Origin: Pseudomonas sp. SJZ079
GTDB lineage: Bacteria; Pseudomonadota; Gammaproteobacteria; Pseudomonadales; Pseudomonadaceae
DNA: 64,000 bases
Assembly: GCF_007993865.1 (NCBI RefSeq)
Contig: NZ_VIUH01000001.1
Location: 1 to 64,000 of the forward strand
Reading direction: 5' to 3'
Each line of letters starts with the position of its first letter. The first letter of the stretch is position 1. The position numbers and the translations under genes are program-made. Positions 37,053 to 47,203 of this stretch are shown piece after piece. Below the pieces are notes generated by a model. That model made no database searches and was not told the DNA's origin. It saw only the letters and a program-made list of their open reading frames with translations.

Positions 37053-38936
37053 ATGCAGTTCTTCCTATCCTGGAAACAGAAGTTCCGTCTATTGATCATC
37101 GTTACCCTGATCAGCCTGGGCCTGATGGCGGCCTCGTCGTTTTGGGCGAGCCAGCGATTGAGTACCTCTCTGCAAGCCCGCGCAGAAGCCACGGCCTACG
37201 CTGGCGCCTCCTTCGCGCTGATGAACGACTGGCTGAAACTCGGGCCCCTGCGCCAAACACTCACCCCCGAAACCCAAGACGCCTTCCCTCAGCGGCTGAA
37301 CGCGCTCGAACAGCGCGCCGGACAGTTCGTCGCCCAGGCCCAAGGCCTGGGGCACAGCGTGATCGCCGAGAGCGCCAGGCAGATAGAGCAGCTGATCCTG
37401 GCCGAAACCGACTTGCAACGACAATGGCTGGAGCTGAGCCAGCAACTCGGTCTGAGCCCCTTCACCGGCAAGCGCCAGGCCCTGGCGAACAGCGCAGAGA
37501 AACTGGAGCCGATCAACATCGGTCTGATTCGCCCCTTTATCGCCGCAGCCCTGAGCAACCAACGCGACTACCTGGCGACCTTCGACAACGGCTACGCAGA
37601 CAAGACCGAGGCGGCCATCGGCGACATGCAGGCCAAAATCGAGGAACTGGACTGGCGGGAAAACCAGATCGGACAGGCGGTCACTGGCTTTGCCGAGGCC
37701 TTTGCCCAGGCGCACGCACTGATCCAGCAGATCCGCGAGATCGACACGCAGCTGGCCAGCCTGGGTTGGCAGATCGAACAACGCATCGATGAGCAAAACC
37801 TCACGCTGAAAGACGGCTTGCTCACCACCACCGCCCTGCAAGCACAACAAGCCCGCCGCGCTTCGCACTGGATCATGGGTCTGAGCTTCGTCGGCGTCGC
37901 GCTGTTCCTGCTGCTCACCCTGAGTCAGGCTTCGCGGACCCTGATGAGGCAACTGAACAATGTCACCCAACTCCTCACTCAGGTCGCCTCCGGCAACCTC
38001 ACCGGCACACTGCCAGTCGGCCGCAACCCCAAGGACGAGTTCAACCAGCTGAGCGCGACGACCAACCGGATGATCCAGGGCATAGGCCGGATCGTCAGCC
38101 AAGTCATCGACGCCAACCGCGAACTGGCCCAACTGCACAGCCACCTCAGCGAGGCAATGCGCCGCCTCGGCGAAAACAGCAGCCAAGTTGAAATACAGAC
38201 CGAACAGGCCGCCTCGGCCTCGCAGCAGATCTCGGCAACCATCAACGAGATGGCGCAGCGCAGTTCCGACGTCGGCAACGCCACCCACACGGCCTACGAC
38301 TCGGCCCGCAGGGGCAGCAGCATCATCGACGCCAGCGTCGCGAGCATGGACCGGTTGTCGCAGCTGATTCAGGCCACCCATGCACAGGTCGCCCTGCTCA
38401 CTCAATCCAGCGAAAAGGTGGCCGGCATCATCGACGTGATCAACAGCCTGGCGGACCAGACCAATCTGCTCGCCTTGAATGCCGCCATCGAGGCCGCCCG
38501 TGCCGGCGATGCAGGACGTGGCTTCTCGGTGGTGGCCGACGAGGTGCGCTCACTGGCGCAGAAAACCGTCTCGGCCACCACCGACATCGCGCGCATCGTC
38601 GGCGAGTTCAAGCAACAGACGCAGAGTATGGATGAGCTGATGACCAGCGGGTTGTCCCTCGCCGCGGAAAGCGAGCGGCATACCGGACAGGTGGCGGGCG
38701 TCATCGAGGAGATCACCCAATCGATGGAGCGACTCAGCGGCGAGATGAATCAGGTCGTGGTGGCCATCGAGGAAATTTCCAGCAGCACCGAGGACATCGC
38801 CGGAAAGATGGAGGAAATCAACGTCCACACCGGCGAGACCAAGGGCCTGCGCCTGAACCTGGATCAACACACCCGAAGTCTTTCCACCCAGGTCGAGGCC
38901 CTGAACCGCAGCGCGCAGCAGTTCCAGGTCGACTGA
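37053..38936 (+). CDS. Methyl-accepting chemotaxis protein
   Basis: This 627-residue transducer has a first membrane helix (about residues 12-30), a long helical periplasmic ligand domain (about 31-265), a second helix ([18 protein letters not shown]), a HAMP segment (to about 350) and the cytoplasmic signalling region. The hairpin tip is [20 protein letters not shown], then [27 protein letters not shown] site precedes ATG 37053. The helical sensor resembles HBM-type double four-helix bundles, which bind organic acids. That, plus its place between porin and pxp genes, suggests attraction to the same nutrient. Confidence 0.94.
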   Translation: MQFFLSWKQKFRLLIIVTLISLGLMAASSFWASQRLSTSLQARAEATAYAGASFALMNDWLKLGPLRQTLTPETQDAFPQRLNALEQRAGQFVAQAQGLGHSVIAESARQIEQLILAETDLQRQWLELSQQLGLSPFTGKRQALANSAEKLEPINIGLIRPFIAAALSNQRDYLATFDNGYADKTEAAIGDMQAKIEELDWRENQIGQAVTGFAEAFAQAHALIQQIREIDTQLASLGWQIEQRIDEQNLTLKDGLLTTTALQAQQARRASHWIMGLSFVGVALFLLLTLSQASRTLMRQLNNVTQLLTQVASGNLTGTLPVGRNPKDEFNQLSATTNRMIQGIGRIVSQVIDANRELAQLHSHLSEAMRRLGENSSQVEIQTEQAASASQQISATINEMAQRSSDVGNATHTAYDSARRGSSIIDASVASMDRLSQLIQATHAQVALLTQSSEKVAGIIDVINSLADQTNLLALNAAIEAARAGDAGRGFSVVADEVRSLAQKTVSATTDIARIVGEFKQQTQSMDELMTSGLSLAAESERHTGQVAGVIEEITQSMERLSGEMNQVVVAIEEISSSTEDIAGKMEEINVHTGETKGLRLNLDQHTRSLSTQVEALNRSAQQFQVD

Positions 38937-39463
38937 CTGGCGCCTGGCCTGCGCGACGGTCCTAGTCGTCGGCCAATCCCGCGTCGCCACCATCAGTAAG
39001 GCCTCTACGAACCAATCATGAGTACGGCCCTCGGCACCGGACTCCGGCAGGTGCCAGACGCCCATGGCTACGACGTGCCAGCGATCGGCAAACCTTCGCC
39101 CTGCTTGACGTGGATGGCGCCCTCGCCCTGCAGCGACGGCAGGTATTGCACAGCATTCGAGTGCGCTCGAGCGGGCCGGCAATACCGTCCTGCATGACGC
39201 AGATCCGCCAGGCCGCGGGCATCCTGGCACCGGGACCAGAGGTGCTCGGGCGTTTGGCCGCAGTGGCGACGAGCACAGCGGCAACCATCGACTTTTCCTA
39301 TCTCCGGTGCACGTTTTTATTAGTTGGACGTGCCAAGTGCTCCGTTGAAGAATGCTGCACGGTCCATTTTTCATAGACAAGCCCGTGCAGTGGCCACTCA
39401 ACAGCCGTCGCTACCTGCGTCTGACAGACCAGAGCATGACGCTCCGCCCAGAGGAACACTTCC
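38937..39463. other. Non-coding gap upstream of pxpA
   Basis: I find no convincing gene in 527 bases. Several short frames exist, but none has a recognisable product or ribosome site. About 39290-39370 is lower in GC (ACGTTTTTATTAGTTGG) and is the likely pxp promoter area. The 38940-39290 portion is GC-rich, with gene-like composition but broken frames, so it may be decayed coding DNA. Confidence 0.4.
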
Positions 39464-40216
39464 GTGAACAGCCTGCTTCTGAACTGCGATATCGGCGAAA
39501 GCTTCGGCCCCTGGACAATGGGGATGGATGCCGAGGTCATGCCCTATATCGACTGTGCCAACATCGCCTGCGGCTTCCACGCGTCGGACCCCAGCACCAT
39601 GCGCAAGACCGTGGCTCTGGCCGTCAGCCATGGCGTGCGCATCGGTGCCCACCCGGCCTATCAAGACCTGGTCGGTTTCGGCCGGCGTTCGATGGATTGC
39701 TCGGCGCAGGAGGTCGAGGACCTGCTGCTCTACCAGATCGGCGCCCTCGAGGCGATCTGCCGCAGCCAGGGCAGCCGCGTCAGCTACGTCAAACCACACG
39801 GCGCGCTGTACCAGGACATGATGCGCAAACCGGACACCCTACGTGCAGTCATGCGCGCCGTAGCCAGCTATGACAGGAGCCTGCCGGTGATGCTGATGAC
39901 CACTCGCGACAACCGCCAGGCGCAAGCCATCGGCGACGAATTCGGCATTACCCTGTGGTTCGAGGCCTTCGCCGACCGCGCCTATGACGCGGCCGGCTTT
40001 TTGGTCGCACGCAGCCAGCCCGGCGCGGTGCACCACGACAGCGACGTCATCGTCAACCAGGCCACCACCTTGGCCAAGGGCGATGCGCTGCTCGCCAGCG
40101 ATGGCAGCGCCCTGCCCTTGCAGGCCCACACCCTGTGCGTGCATGGCGACAACGCCGGTTCGGTCGCCGCAGTACGGCGCATCCGCCAAGCCTTCGACGC
40201 ATTGGCCCGGGCATGA
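39464..40216 (+). CDS. pxpA: 5-oxoprolinase subunit A (LamB/YcsF family)
   Basis: This 250-residue protein opens [20 protein letters not shown], the YcsF signature, and includes [32 protein letters not shown] and [12 protein letters not shown]. With PxpB and PxpC it forms the ATP-dependent enzyme that opens 5-oxoproline to glutamate. The GTG start at 39464 has a GAGGAA site 7 bases upstream. Its stop overlaps pxpB in an ATGA. Confidence 0.95.
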   Translation: MNSLLLNCDIGESFGPWTMGMDAEVMPYIDCANIACGFHASDPSTMRKTVALAVSHGVRIGAHPAYQDLVGFGRRSMDCSAQEVEDLLLYQIGALEAICRSQGSRVSYVKPHGALYQDMMRKPDTLRAVMRAVASYDRSLPVMLMTTRDNRQAQAIGDEFGITLWFEAFADRAYDAAGFLVARSQPGAVHHDSDVIVNQATTLAKGDALLASDGSALPLQAHTLCVHGDNAGSVAAVRRIRQAFDALARA

Positions 40217-40929
40217 CAGCGCGCGCCCCTGTGCCCCGGCTCGAAGTTGCCGGCATCGATAGCTTGATCCTGCGCCTGTTCGACAGCATCGAAGAAAGCA
40301 ACATGCCCTGGCTGCTGGCCGCCAGCCAACGTCTGCGCAGCAGTTTCGGCGATGCGCTGATCGACCTGGTACCGTCCTACACCACCTTGCTGCTGCACTA
40401 CGACCTCCAACGCAGCAGCGCGTCCCAGGCCCGTGAGCTGATCACTCAGGCGTTCGCCGACCTGCAACCAGCCAGCACCGCAGGGGGGCGCTGTCACAGC
40501 TTGCCGACCTGGTACGACCGCAGCGTCGGTCCGGAACTGCCGCTGCTGGCGCAACGCAGCGGCCTCAGTGAAGCCGAGGTCATCCGCCGCCACAGCAGCC
40601 ATGAATACCAGGTGTTCGCCCTCGGCTTCGCCCCAGGTTTCGCCTTCATGGGGCTGGTCGAGGAAGTCCTGGCCACACCCCGCCTGAGCACCCCGCGCAA
40701 ACGCATCGCACCCGGCAGCGTAGGCATTGCCGAACGCCAGACTGCGGTCTATCCAGTGGCCTCACCGGGTGGCTGGAACCTGCTCGGCCGCAGCCCAGCA
40801 AAACTCTTCGACCGCAATATCGACGGCTACAGCTTGCTGCAGCCAGGCGACCGGGTGCGTTTCGAGCCCATCGACCACGCCGAATTCATCCGCCTCGGCG
40901 GCGATGACAGCCCTCTGGAGATGACGTAA
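40213..40929 (+). CDS. pxpB: 5-oxoprolinase subunit B (KipI family)
   Basis: The 238-residue product from ATG 40213 overlaps the pxpA stop by four bases. KipI-type features are [13 protein letters not shown], the conserved [40 protein letters not shown], and [16 protein letters not shown]. It probably forms the ATPase/transfer core with PxpC. An in-frame extension upstream lies entirely inside pxpA and is not used. Confidence 0.94.
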   Translation: MTARAPVPRLEVAGIDSLILRLFDSIEESNMPWLLAASQRLRSSFGDALIDLVPSYTTLLLHYDLQRSSASQARELITQAFADLQPASTAGGRCHSLPTWYDRSVGPELPLLAQRSGLSEAEVIRRHSSHEYQVFALGFAPGFAFMGLVEEVLATPRLSTPRKRIAPGSVGIAERQTAVYPVASPGGWNLLGRSPAKLFDRNIDGYSLLQPGDRVRFEPIDHAEFIRLGGDDSPLEMT

Positions 40930-41870
40930 TGCAGCACTCCCCCACCACTGGCGGATTACGCGTCGAACGCAGCACGCCCTTTATCCAACTGCAGGATGCC
41001 GGTCGCTTCGGCGTGCGCCACTTGGGCGTAACCCAGAGCGGCGCCCTGGACTGGATATCCATGTACTGGGCCAACTGGTTGCTGGGCAATCCGCTCGGCG
41101 CCGCAGTACTGGAGATCACCCTGGGCAATCTCAACCTGCTCTGCGAACAGGACGCTTGCCTGGCCCTGGCTGGTGCGGACCTCGGCGCCAGCCTGGACGG
41201 CCAGCCTCTGGCACCCTGGCGCAGCTTCAACGTGCGCCAAGGCCAACAGCTCAAGTTTGCCCAACCACGTCATGGCGCGCGCGCCTACCTGGCGGCTCCC
41301 GGCGGCTTCGATGCCCCCAGCGTGCTCGGCAGCTGCGCCAGCATGGCCCGCGAGGAGCTGGGCGGCTTGCAGGGTAACGGCAAACCACTGGCGACCGGCG
41401 AACGGCTGACTTGGCGCGGTACGGGGTTGCGGCAACGCAGCCTAGATGAGCGACTGATTCCTGTATTCACGCCCTCACCGCGCCTGCACTTGGTCATGGG
41501 CGCGCAAATCGGCGACTTCAGTGGGCAGAGTTTGTTCGACGTATTCAATAGCGCCTGGAAGATTGATTCACGCTCCGATCGAATGGGCATGCGCCTGCTC
41601 GGCCCACGGTTGCATTGCCGCCGCTCAAGCATGGTTTCCGAAGGGATTCCACTGGGCGCCGTGCAGGTGCCACCCGATGGCCAGCCGATTGCCCTGCTCA
41701 ATGATCGCCAGACCATCGGCGGCTACCCGCGCCTCGGCGCCCTCACCCCCCAAGCAGTCGCGCGCCTGGCGCAGTGCCTGCCCGGTGAGGAGCTGCGCCT
41801 GGCGCCTGTGCAGCAGGAATCGGCGCAAGACTCGCACCTGCGCCTGCTCAATCAATGGCGGCCAGGCTAG
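40929..41870 (+). CDS. pxpC: 5-oxoprolinase subunit C (KipA family)
   Basis: This 313-residue protein starts in a TAATG overlap with pxpB. KipA/biotin-dependent carboxylase-like features are TPFIQLQDAGRFGVRHLGVT, SGALDWISMYWANWLLGNP, LAAPGGFDAPSVLGSCAS and SDRMGMRLLGPRL. The third subunit of 5-oxoprolinase completes the pxpABC operon. The order and overlaps are the standard bacterial arrangement. Confidence 0.94.
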   Translation: MQHSPTTGGLRVERSTPFIQLQDAGRFGVRHLGVTQSGALDWISMYWANWLLGNPLGAAVLEITLGNLNLLCEQDACLALAGADLGASLDGQPLAPWRSFNVRQGQQLKFAQPRHGARAYLAAPGGFDAPSVLGSCASMAREELGGLQGNGKPLATGERLTWRGTGLRQRSLDERLIPVFTPSPRLHLVMGAQIGDFSGQSLFDVFNSAWKIDSRSDRMGMRLLGPRLHCRRSSMVSEGIPLGAVQVPPDGQPIALLNDRQTIGGYPRLGALTPQAVARLAQCLPGEELRLAPVQQESAQDSHLRLLNQWRPG

Positions 41871-42027
41871 CCGCTACCTCGCCCACTCATTCTGGAGTGC
41901 CTCGCTCAGCGCCTGTCGCATGGCGAGGATGCCGAGTCGTGCATAGCCGACACATTGGTAAATGCATTAAAGTCTGGGCCGTCGCTGCGCCTGGCACGAC
42001 GTGCATCCCTCCATAAAGAGTCCAACG

Positions 42028-42987
42028 ATGGAACACCGTGAAGCGCTTGTCGCGCTACGACATTTTCTTTCAAGTCAGATACTCGGCCAGGAAAAACTCA
42101 TCGAAAGGCTACTAATTGCCCTGCTAGCCGATGGCCACATGCTGGTCGAGGGGGCTCCCGGCCTGGCCAAAACCAAGGCGATCAAGGAACTGGCCGAAGG
42201 TATCGAGGCTGAGTTCCATCGCATTCAGTTCACCCCAGACCTGTTGCCTGCCGACATCACCGGTACTGAAATCTACCGCCCGGAGACTGGCAGCTTCGCG
42301 TTTCAGCAGGGGCCGATTTTTCATAACCTGGTACTCGCCGACGAGATCAACCGCGCCCCGGCCAAGGTGCAGTCGGCGTTGCTCGAAGCCATGGCCGAGC
42401 GTCAGGTCAGCGTCGGCCGCAATACCTATGACCTGTCGCCGCTGTTCCTGGTAATGGCCACGCAGAACCCGATCGAGCAGGAAGGCACCTACCCGCTGCC
42501 GGAGGCTCAGCTCGACCGCTTCCTGATGCACGTCACCATCGGCTTCCCGGATGCCGCGGTGGAGCGCAAGATTCTCCTGCAGGCCCGTGGCGAGGCGCTC
42601 AATGGCGAGACCAAACCCGAGCACAGGGTTAGCCAGCAGGCTATTTTCACCGCGCGTAAGGAAATCCTTGGCCTGTACATGGCCGATGCGGTGGAGGAAT
42701 ACCTGGTGCAGCTGGTGATGGCCTCGCGCACGCCGAGCAAGTTCGACCCCGAGCTGGCCGAGTGGATCGCCTATGGCGCCAGCCCGCGTGGCTCGATAGC
42801 CCTGGACCGCTGCTCACGCGCGCATGCCTGGCTGGCGGGCCGCGACTTCGTCAGTCCGGAGGACATCCAGGCAGTGCTGTTCGACGTGTTGCGCCACCGC
42901 ATCATCCTGTCGTTCGAGGCCGAGGCCGCCGGCATCGATCAGGACCGCGTGGTGCAGCGGATTCTCGACGTAGTCGCCGTCGCCTGA
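42028..42987 (+). CDS. MoxR family AAA+ ATPase
   Basis: The 319-residue product from ATG 42028 has Walker [12 protein letters not shown], Walker [14 protein letters not shown], sensor 1 [20 protein letters not shown] and a C-terminal lid domain. MoxR ATPases act as chaperones for VWA-domain partners, here the BatA/BatB proteins encoded downstream. An upstream extension to 42001 lacks a site. A TGCATTAAAGT element at 41963-41973 is shared with the relic near gdhB. The DUF58 gene starts 5 bases after the stop. Confidence 0.95.
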   Translation: MEHREALVALRHFLSSQILGQEKLIERLLIALLADGHMLVEGAPGLAKTKAIKELAEGIEAEFHRIQFTPDLLPADITGTEIYRPETGSFAFQQGPIFHNLVLADEINRAPAKVQSALLEAMAERQVSVGRNTYDLSPLFLVMATQNPIEQEGTYPLPEAQLDRFLMHVTIGFPDAAVERKILLQARGEALNGETKPEHRVSQQAIFTARKEILGLYMADAVEEYLVQLVMASRTPSKFDPELAEWIAYGASPRGSIALDRCSRAHAWLAGRDFVSPEDIQAVLFDVLRHRIILSFEAEAAGIDQDRVVQRILDVVAVA

Positions 42988-42992
42988 TCGCT

Positions 42993-43934
42993 ATGCATGC
43001 ACTTCCCACGCAACCCGGTGTCCGGGTCAATCTCGCCGAGCTGATCGAGATGCGTCACCGTGTGCGCGAGGTGCAGTTGTTCTCCACCCCGGCGCGGCGC
43101 AGCCCACTGATTGGTCTGCATCACTCCAAGTTACGTGGCCGCGGCGTGGACTTCGACCAGGTACGCGTCTACCAGGCCGGCGATGACGTACGCACCATCG
43201 ACTGGCGCGTTACCGCACGCACCCAGGAGCCGCACACCAAGCTGTTCCATGAGGAACGCGAACGGCCGACCTATATTCTGGTCGAACAAAGCCCACGGCT
43301 GTTTTTCGGCTCGGGGCTGATGTTCAAATCGGTACTCGCGGCCCAGGCCGCCAGCCTGATCGGCTGGGCCGCCCTGGAGCACAACGACCGCATCGGCGGC
43401 TTGGTATTCGGTAACCACACGCAGCACGAAATCAAGCCGCGGCGCAGCAAGCAGAGCCTGCTGCAATTGCTCAACCGTCTGGCGCTGGCCAATCAGGCGC
43501 TATCGCGCGACGCGCAGAGCCAAGCCGACAGTTTCACCCTGGCCCTGCGCCGCGCCCGCGAAGTGTTGCGCCCCGGCAGCCTGGTGATCGTTCTGTGCGA
43601 CGAACGCACTCTGGGCGACAACAGCGAACAGCAGTTGCAGCTCCTCGCCCGGCATACCGACCTGTTGCTCCTGCCGCTCTCCGACCCGCTCGATCACGCC
43701 CTGCCCGCCGCCGGCCTGCTGCGCTTTGCCGAGCGTGGCGCGCGGCTGGAACTGGACACTCACAACCTCGACTTGCGCCAGGCCTACCGCGCCCAAGCTC
43801 AGGCGCGTATCGACCGTTGGCAGCGCCTGGCGCAGAAGCTCGGTGTGCCCTTACTGCCCCTGAGCACGCAGACCGAGCTGATCGAGCAACTGCGCGATCA
43901 GCTCAACGTCCAGCGCCCCAGGAAGCAACCATGA
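42993..43934 (+). CDS. DUF58 domain protein
   Basis: The 313-residue product from ATG 42993 has the DUF58 signature VRVYQAGDDVRTIDWRVTAR near residue 65 and a VWA-like fold afterwards (RPTYILVEQSPRLFFGSG, LVIVLCDERTL). Such proteins accompany MoxR ATPases in aerotolerance-type operons. Its stop overlaps the next start in an ATGA, so it is translationally coupled. No signal peptide or membrane helix is seen. Confidence 0.92.
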   Translation: MHALPTQPGVRVNLAELIEMRHRVREVQLFSTPARRSPLIGLHHSKLRGRGVDFDQVRVYQAGDDVRTIDWRVTARTQEPHTKLFHEERERPTYILVEQSPRLFFGSGLMFKSVLAAQAASLIGWAALEHNDRIGGLVFGNHTQHEIKPRRSKQSLLQLLNRLALANQALSRDAQSQADSFTLALRRAREVLRPGSLVIVLCDERTLGDNSEQQLQLLARHTDLLLLPLSDPLDHALPAAGLLRFAERGARLELDTHNLDLRQAYRAQAQARIDRWQRLAQKLGVPLLPLSTQTELIEQLRDQLNVQRPRKQP

Positions 43935-44425
43935 ACCCGCTGGACCAGCTCGAACCGTTAATCGCCCCTGCCGCGATCGGCTGGTGGCCACCCGCGCCGG
44001 GTTGGTGGCTGCTGACCGCATTGCTGCCGCTGCTGCTCTGGGGGTTGCTCCAGCTGTACAAACGGCTACCGCGTCGGGCCAAGGTCACAGACAAAGCGCA
44101 GCAACTGGATCTGCTGCGGCAAGCCGCGCTGAACGAACTCGAGCTGCTGAGCAAGCCCTACTATGGCGTGCCTGCCGGCCCCTGGTTGCAGCAACTCAAT
44201 GCATTGCTCAAGCGCCTTTGCCGCCAACAGTACCCACAGAGCGATAGCCACTTGCTTAGCGGCCGCGCCTGGCTGGCCTTCCTCGACAACCGCTGCCCGG
44301 CTGCCGGCCTGACCCGCTGGATGATCCTGGTCGAAGGCGCCTACCGCCCGCACTGCACCCTCGATGACAAGGCCATCGAAGGGCTCAACCAAGCCGTCGC
44401 CACCTGGATTGGCAAACATGTTTGA
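43931..44425 (+). CDS. DUF4381 domain membrane protein
   Basis: This 164-residue protein has one membrane helix (about residues 24-44, WWLLTALLPLLLWGLLQLYK) after a short tryptophan/proline-rich N-terminus (APAAIGWWPPAPGWW), the DUF4381 pattern. The C-terminal part is cytoplasmic and helical. It overlaps both neighbours (ATGA upstream, 8 bases with batA), consistent with one polycistronic message. Confidence 0.9.
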   Translation: MNPLDQLEPLIAPAAIGWWPPAPGWWLLTALLPLLLWGLLQLYKRLPRRAKVTDKAQQLDLLRQAALNELELLSKPYYGVPAGPWLQQLNALLKRLCRQQYPQSDSHLLSGRAWLAFLDNRCPAAGLTRWMILVEGAYRPHCTLDDKAIEGLNQAVATWIGKHV

Positions 44426-45437
44426 GTTCGCCTGGCCCTGGATCTTCCTCCTCGCGCCACTGCCCTGGCTGTTGCGTATCCTGCTGCCCGCGGCGGACAG
44501 CGGCGAGGCGGCACTCAACATCAGCTTTCTCGACGAACTGCAAGAGCTGTCTGGACGCCGGGCACGGGCCAGCCTGCCTGCCTGGCGACAACAAGCGCGC
44601 TTCGTGCTGCTGTGGTTGTTACTGTTGAGTGCCAGCGCACGCCCGCAATGGCTCGGGGAGCCGCTGCCCCTGCCGGCCAGCGGCCGCGATCTGCTGGTCG
44701 CGGTGGATGTCTCCGGCTCGATGGATTACGCCGACATGCGCTGGGAAGAGGAAGACGTTAGCCGTCTGACCCTGGTCAAGCACCTGCTCGGCGACTTTAT
44801 CGAGGGCCGCCAGGGCGACCGCGTCGGCCTGATCCTGTTCGGCAGCCAGGCCTATCTGCAAGCCCCGCTAACCTATGATCGGAAGACGGTCCGCACCTGG
44901 CTGGACGAAGCCCTGATAGGCATCGCCGGCAAGAATACCGCCATAGGCGATGCCATAGGCCTGGCAGTCAAACGCCTGCGCCAGCGCCCGGCAGACAGTC
45001 GCGTGCTGGTGTTGGTCACCGATGGCGCGAACACCGGCGGCGAAATAGAGCCCTTGACCGCAGCGCGCCTGGCCGCCGAGGAAGGGGTTAAAATCTACCC
45101 GATCGGCATTGGCGCCGACCCTCGGCAAAGCGCCGCGCTCGGCATCTTCGGCCTCAACCCGGGGCTGGACCTGGACGAGCCGACCCTGCATGCAATAGCC
45201 GAGCTGACCGGCGGAAAATACTTTCGCGCGCGCGACAGCGAGGAACTACAAGCCATCGAAAGCAGCCTCGACCGCTTCGAACCGGTGGCCCAGCAACCGA
45301 CCCTGACGCGCCCCACCTTGGCGCTGTATGCCTGGCCACTGAGCGCGGCCCTGCTGCTGAGCCTGCTTCTGGTGATCCGCGAACTGTGGCCACAACTACG
45401 GCGAATGCCCAGGCAAAACGGGGCGAAAGCATCATGA
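44418..45437 (+). CDS. batA: VWA-domain membrane protein BatA
   Basis: This 339-residue protein has N-terminal membrane helices (FAWPWIFLLAPLPWLLRILL; FVLLWLLLLSASARPQW), a von Willebrand A domain with an intact metal site (LLVAVDVSGSMDYADM, later VLVTDGANTGGE) and a C-terminal helix (ALYAWPLSAALLLSLLLVIR). Its first codons overlap the DUF4381 gene and its stop overlaps batB. It probably works with MoxR in envelope stress tolerance, a role known for the family. Confidence 0.94.
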   Translation: MFEFAWPWIFLLAPLPWLLRILLPAADSGEAALNISFLDELQELSGRRARASLPAWRQQARFVLLWLLLLSASARPQWLGEPLPLPASGRDLLVAVDVSGSMDYADMRWEEEDVSRLTLVKHLLGDFIEGRQGDRVGLILFGSQAYLQAPLTYDRKTVRTWLDEALIGIAGKNTAIGDAIGLAVKRLRQRPADSRVLVLVTDGANTGGEIEPLTAARLAAEEGVKIYPIGIGADPRQSAALGIFGLNPGLDLDEPTLHAIAELTGGKYFRARDSEELQAIESSLDRFEPVAQQPTLTRPTLALYAWPLSAALLLSLLLVIRELWPQLRRMPRQNGAKAS

Positions 45438-47203
45438 TCGAACTGTCGCCAACCGCACTCTGGCCGCACTGGCTGCGCCCTTACTGGTTACTCCTTCTGC
45501 CGCTGCTGAGCTGGCTGCTGTGGCGCCTCTGGCACCGCGAAAAACGCACTGGCCGCTGGCAATTACTGTTGCCGCCGACATTTCATGCCGCTCTGCTCAG
45601 CGGCGGCGCAGGCCGTACCAGCCGCCTCCCCTGGATAGCCCTCGGCCTGGCCTGGTCGCTAGCCTTGCTGGCCTTGCTCGGGCCGAGCTGGCAACGCTTG
45701 GAGCAGAGCAACCAGAAGCCTGCCGACCCATTGGTCATACTGCTCGAGCTGAGCCCGGAAATGCTCGCCGCCGACGCCTCGCCGAACCGTCTGGAGCACG
45801 CCAAGCGCAAGGTGCTCGACCTCCTGCAGGCACGCAGCGATGCGCAGACCGCTATCGTGGTCTTCGCCGGCAGTGCCCACATCCTGGTGCCGCTGTCCGA
45901 TGACCTGAGCACCAGCCGCAACCTGCTCGAATCGCTCAAGCCCTCAATCATGCCCGAGCCCGGGCATCGCGCCGATCTGGCCGTGAGCAAAGCCCTGAAC
46001 CTGCTCGAACAGGGCGCGCAAGGCCAGGGCCGCCTGCTGCTGGTTGGCAGCACCTTGAATGAGCAGGAGCGCCTTGGCATCAGCCAAGCACTCGACAACC
46101 GCGGTGTGCGCCTGCACATTCTCGGTATCGGCAGTATCCAGGGCGCCCCCATCACCCTGGCAGGCGGCGGTTTTCTCAAAGATGCCCAAGGCACCATCCT
46201 GATCCCCCGCCTGGACAATGCCGGACTCACGCACTTTGCCCAGACCATCGGTGGACGTTACCACCAGGCCAGCCTGGATGACCGTGACCTGCGTAGCCTC
46301 GGCCTGCTCGAGCGCCCCCGACAACTACGCAACGATGGCGAACAGACTCGCCTGCAGGCCTGGGCCGATCAGGGTTACTGGTTGCTGCTGCCGTTGCTCC
46401 TGCTGGCAGCTTGCGCCGGGCGCCGCGGCTGGCTGCTATGCCTGCCCTTGCTGTTGCTGGCACTGCCTCAGCCGAGCTACGCCTTCGGCCTCGGCGATCT
46501 CTGGCTGCGTCCGGACCAGCAGGGTCAGCGTCTGCTCGCAGCCCAGCGCCCACGCGAAGCAGCCGAGCGCTTCGAAGACCCGCAATGGCAAGGCCTGGCG
46601 CTGTACCAGGCGGGCGATTACGCCGGCGCTGCCGAACGCTTCGCCTCGGACGACAGTGCAACAGCACACTACAATCGCGGCAACGCCCTGGCCCTCAGCA
46701 ATGAATTGGAAGCGGCCGTGGAGGCCTACGCCCAGGCCCTGGAGCGCCAACCGGACCTGGCCCAGGCACAGAACAACATGGCACTGGTCGAAGCATTGCT
46801 GCGCCAGCGTCAGGAACAACAGGAACAACAAGAGCAACAAGAACAACAAGAACAACAAGCATCGGCAGAGAATCCGTCGAACGATGAGCAAACTCCACCT
46901 GAACAGCCCCAACCCGGACAGCCCGGTCAGGACGTGGATAAGCAACCGCCCAGTCAGCCCGAGCCGGGCACCAGCGATGAACCCGCGAAGCAACCCGCGC
47001 CCGGCGACGACAAGCGTACGCCTAGCAAACCCGCCACAGAGCCAAGCAGTGAGGAACAGCTAGCTAGCGCAGAAGAAGCCCTGGATGACGAGCGCCGTCA
47101 GGCGTTAGAGCAATGGCTGCGGCAGATCCCCGATGATCCGGGCGAGCTACTGCGGCGAAAATTTTGGTACGAACAGCAACAACGCCAGGAACAGACTCGA
47201 TGA
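45434..47203 (+). CDS. batB: VWA plus TPR protein (BatB/BatC fusion type)
   Basis: This 589-residue protein has N-terminal helices, a VWA domain (about 85-290), two more hydrophobic segments (about 310-350), TPR-like repeats (about 365-455) and a disordered Gln/Glu/Pro-rich tail starting near residue 460. The metal site is degenerate: the position of DxSxS reads LLELSPEMLAADASPNRLE, with Glu for the first Asp and Glu for the second Ser. A scaffold role is therefore more likely than metal-dependent binding. ATGA overlaps occur at both ends. Confidence 0.9.
   Translation: MIELSPTALWPHWLRPYWLLLLPLLSWLLWRLWHREKRTGRWQLLLPPTFHAALLSGGAGRTSRLPWIALGLAWSLALLALLGPSWQRLEQSNQKPADPLVILLELSPEMLAADASPNRLEHAKRKVLDLLQARSDAQTAIVVFAGSAHILVPLSDDLSTSRNLLESLKPSIMPEPGHRADLAVSKALNLLEQGAQGQGRLLLVGSTLNEQERLGISQALDNRGVRLHILGIGSIQGAPITLAGGGFLKDAQGTILIPRLDNAGLTHFAQTIGGRYHQASLDDRDLRSLGLLERPRQLRNDGEQTRLQAWADQGYWLLLPLLLLAACAGRRGWLLCLPLLLLALPQPSYAFGLGDLWLRPDQQGQRLLAAQRPREAAERFEDPQWQGLALYQAGDYAGAAERFASDDSATAHYNRGNALALSNELEAAVEAYAQALERQPDLAQAQNNMALVEALLRQRQEQQEQQEQQEQQEQQASAENPSNDEQTPPEQPQPGQPGQDVDKQPPSQPEPGTSDEPAKQPAPGDDKRTPSKPATEPSSEEQLASAEEALDDERRQALEQWLRQIPDDPGELLRRKFWYEQQQRQEQTR
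46811..46859 (+). repeat. CAA/GAA triplet repeat inside batB
   Basis: About 49 bases of CAG/CAA and GAA/GAG codons encode alternating Gln and Glu in the linker of the BatB/TPR protein. Such triplet tracts can change length in frame by slippage. Confidence 0.8.

Noticed and set aside
37089-38405. 438-residue minus-strand frame opposite the chemoreceptor
   Set aside because: The chemoreceptor reading has membrane helices, HAMP and the signalling tip. The antisense product is a composition artefact.
38550-39401. Minus-strand frame covering the gap before pxpA
   Set aside because: It extends deep into the chemoreceptor gene in antisense, has no recognisable product and no ribosome site.
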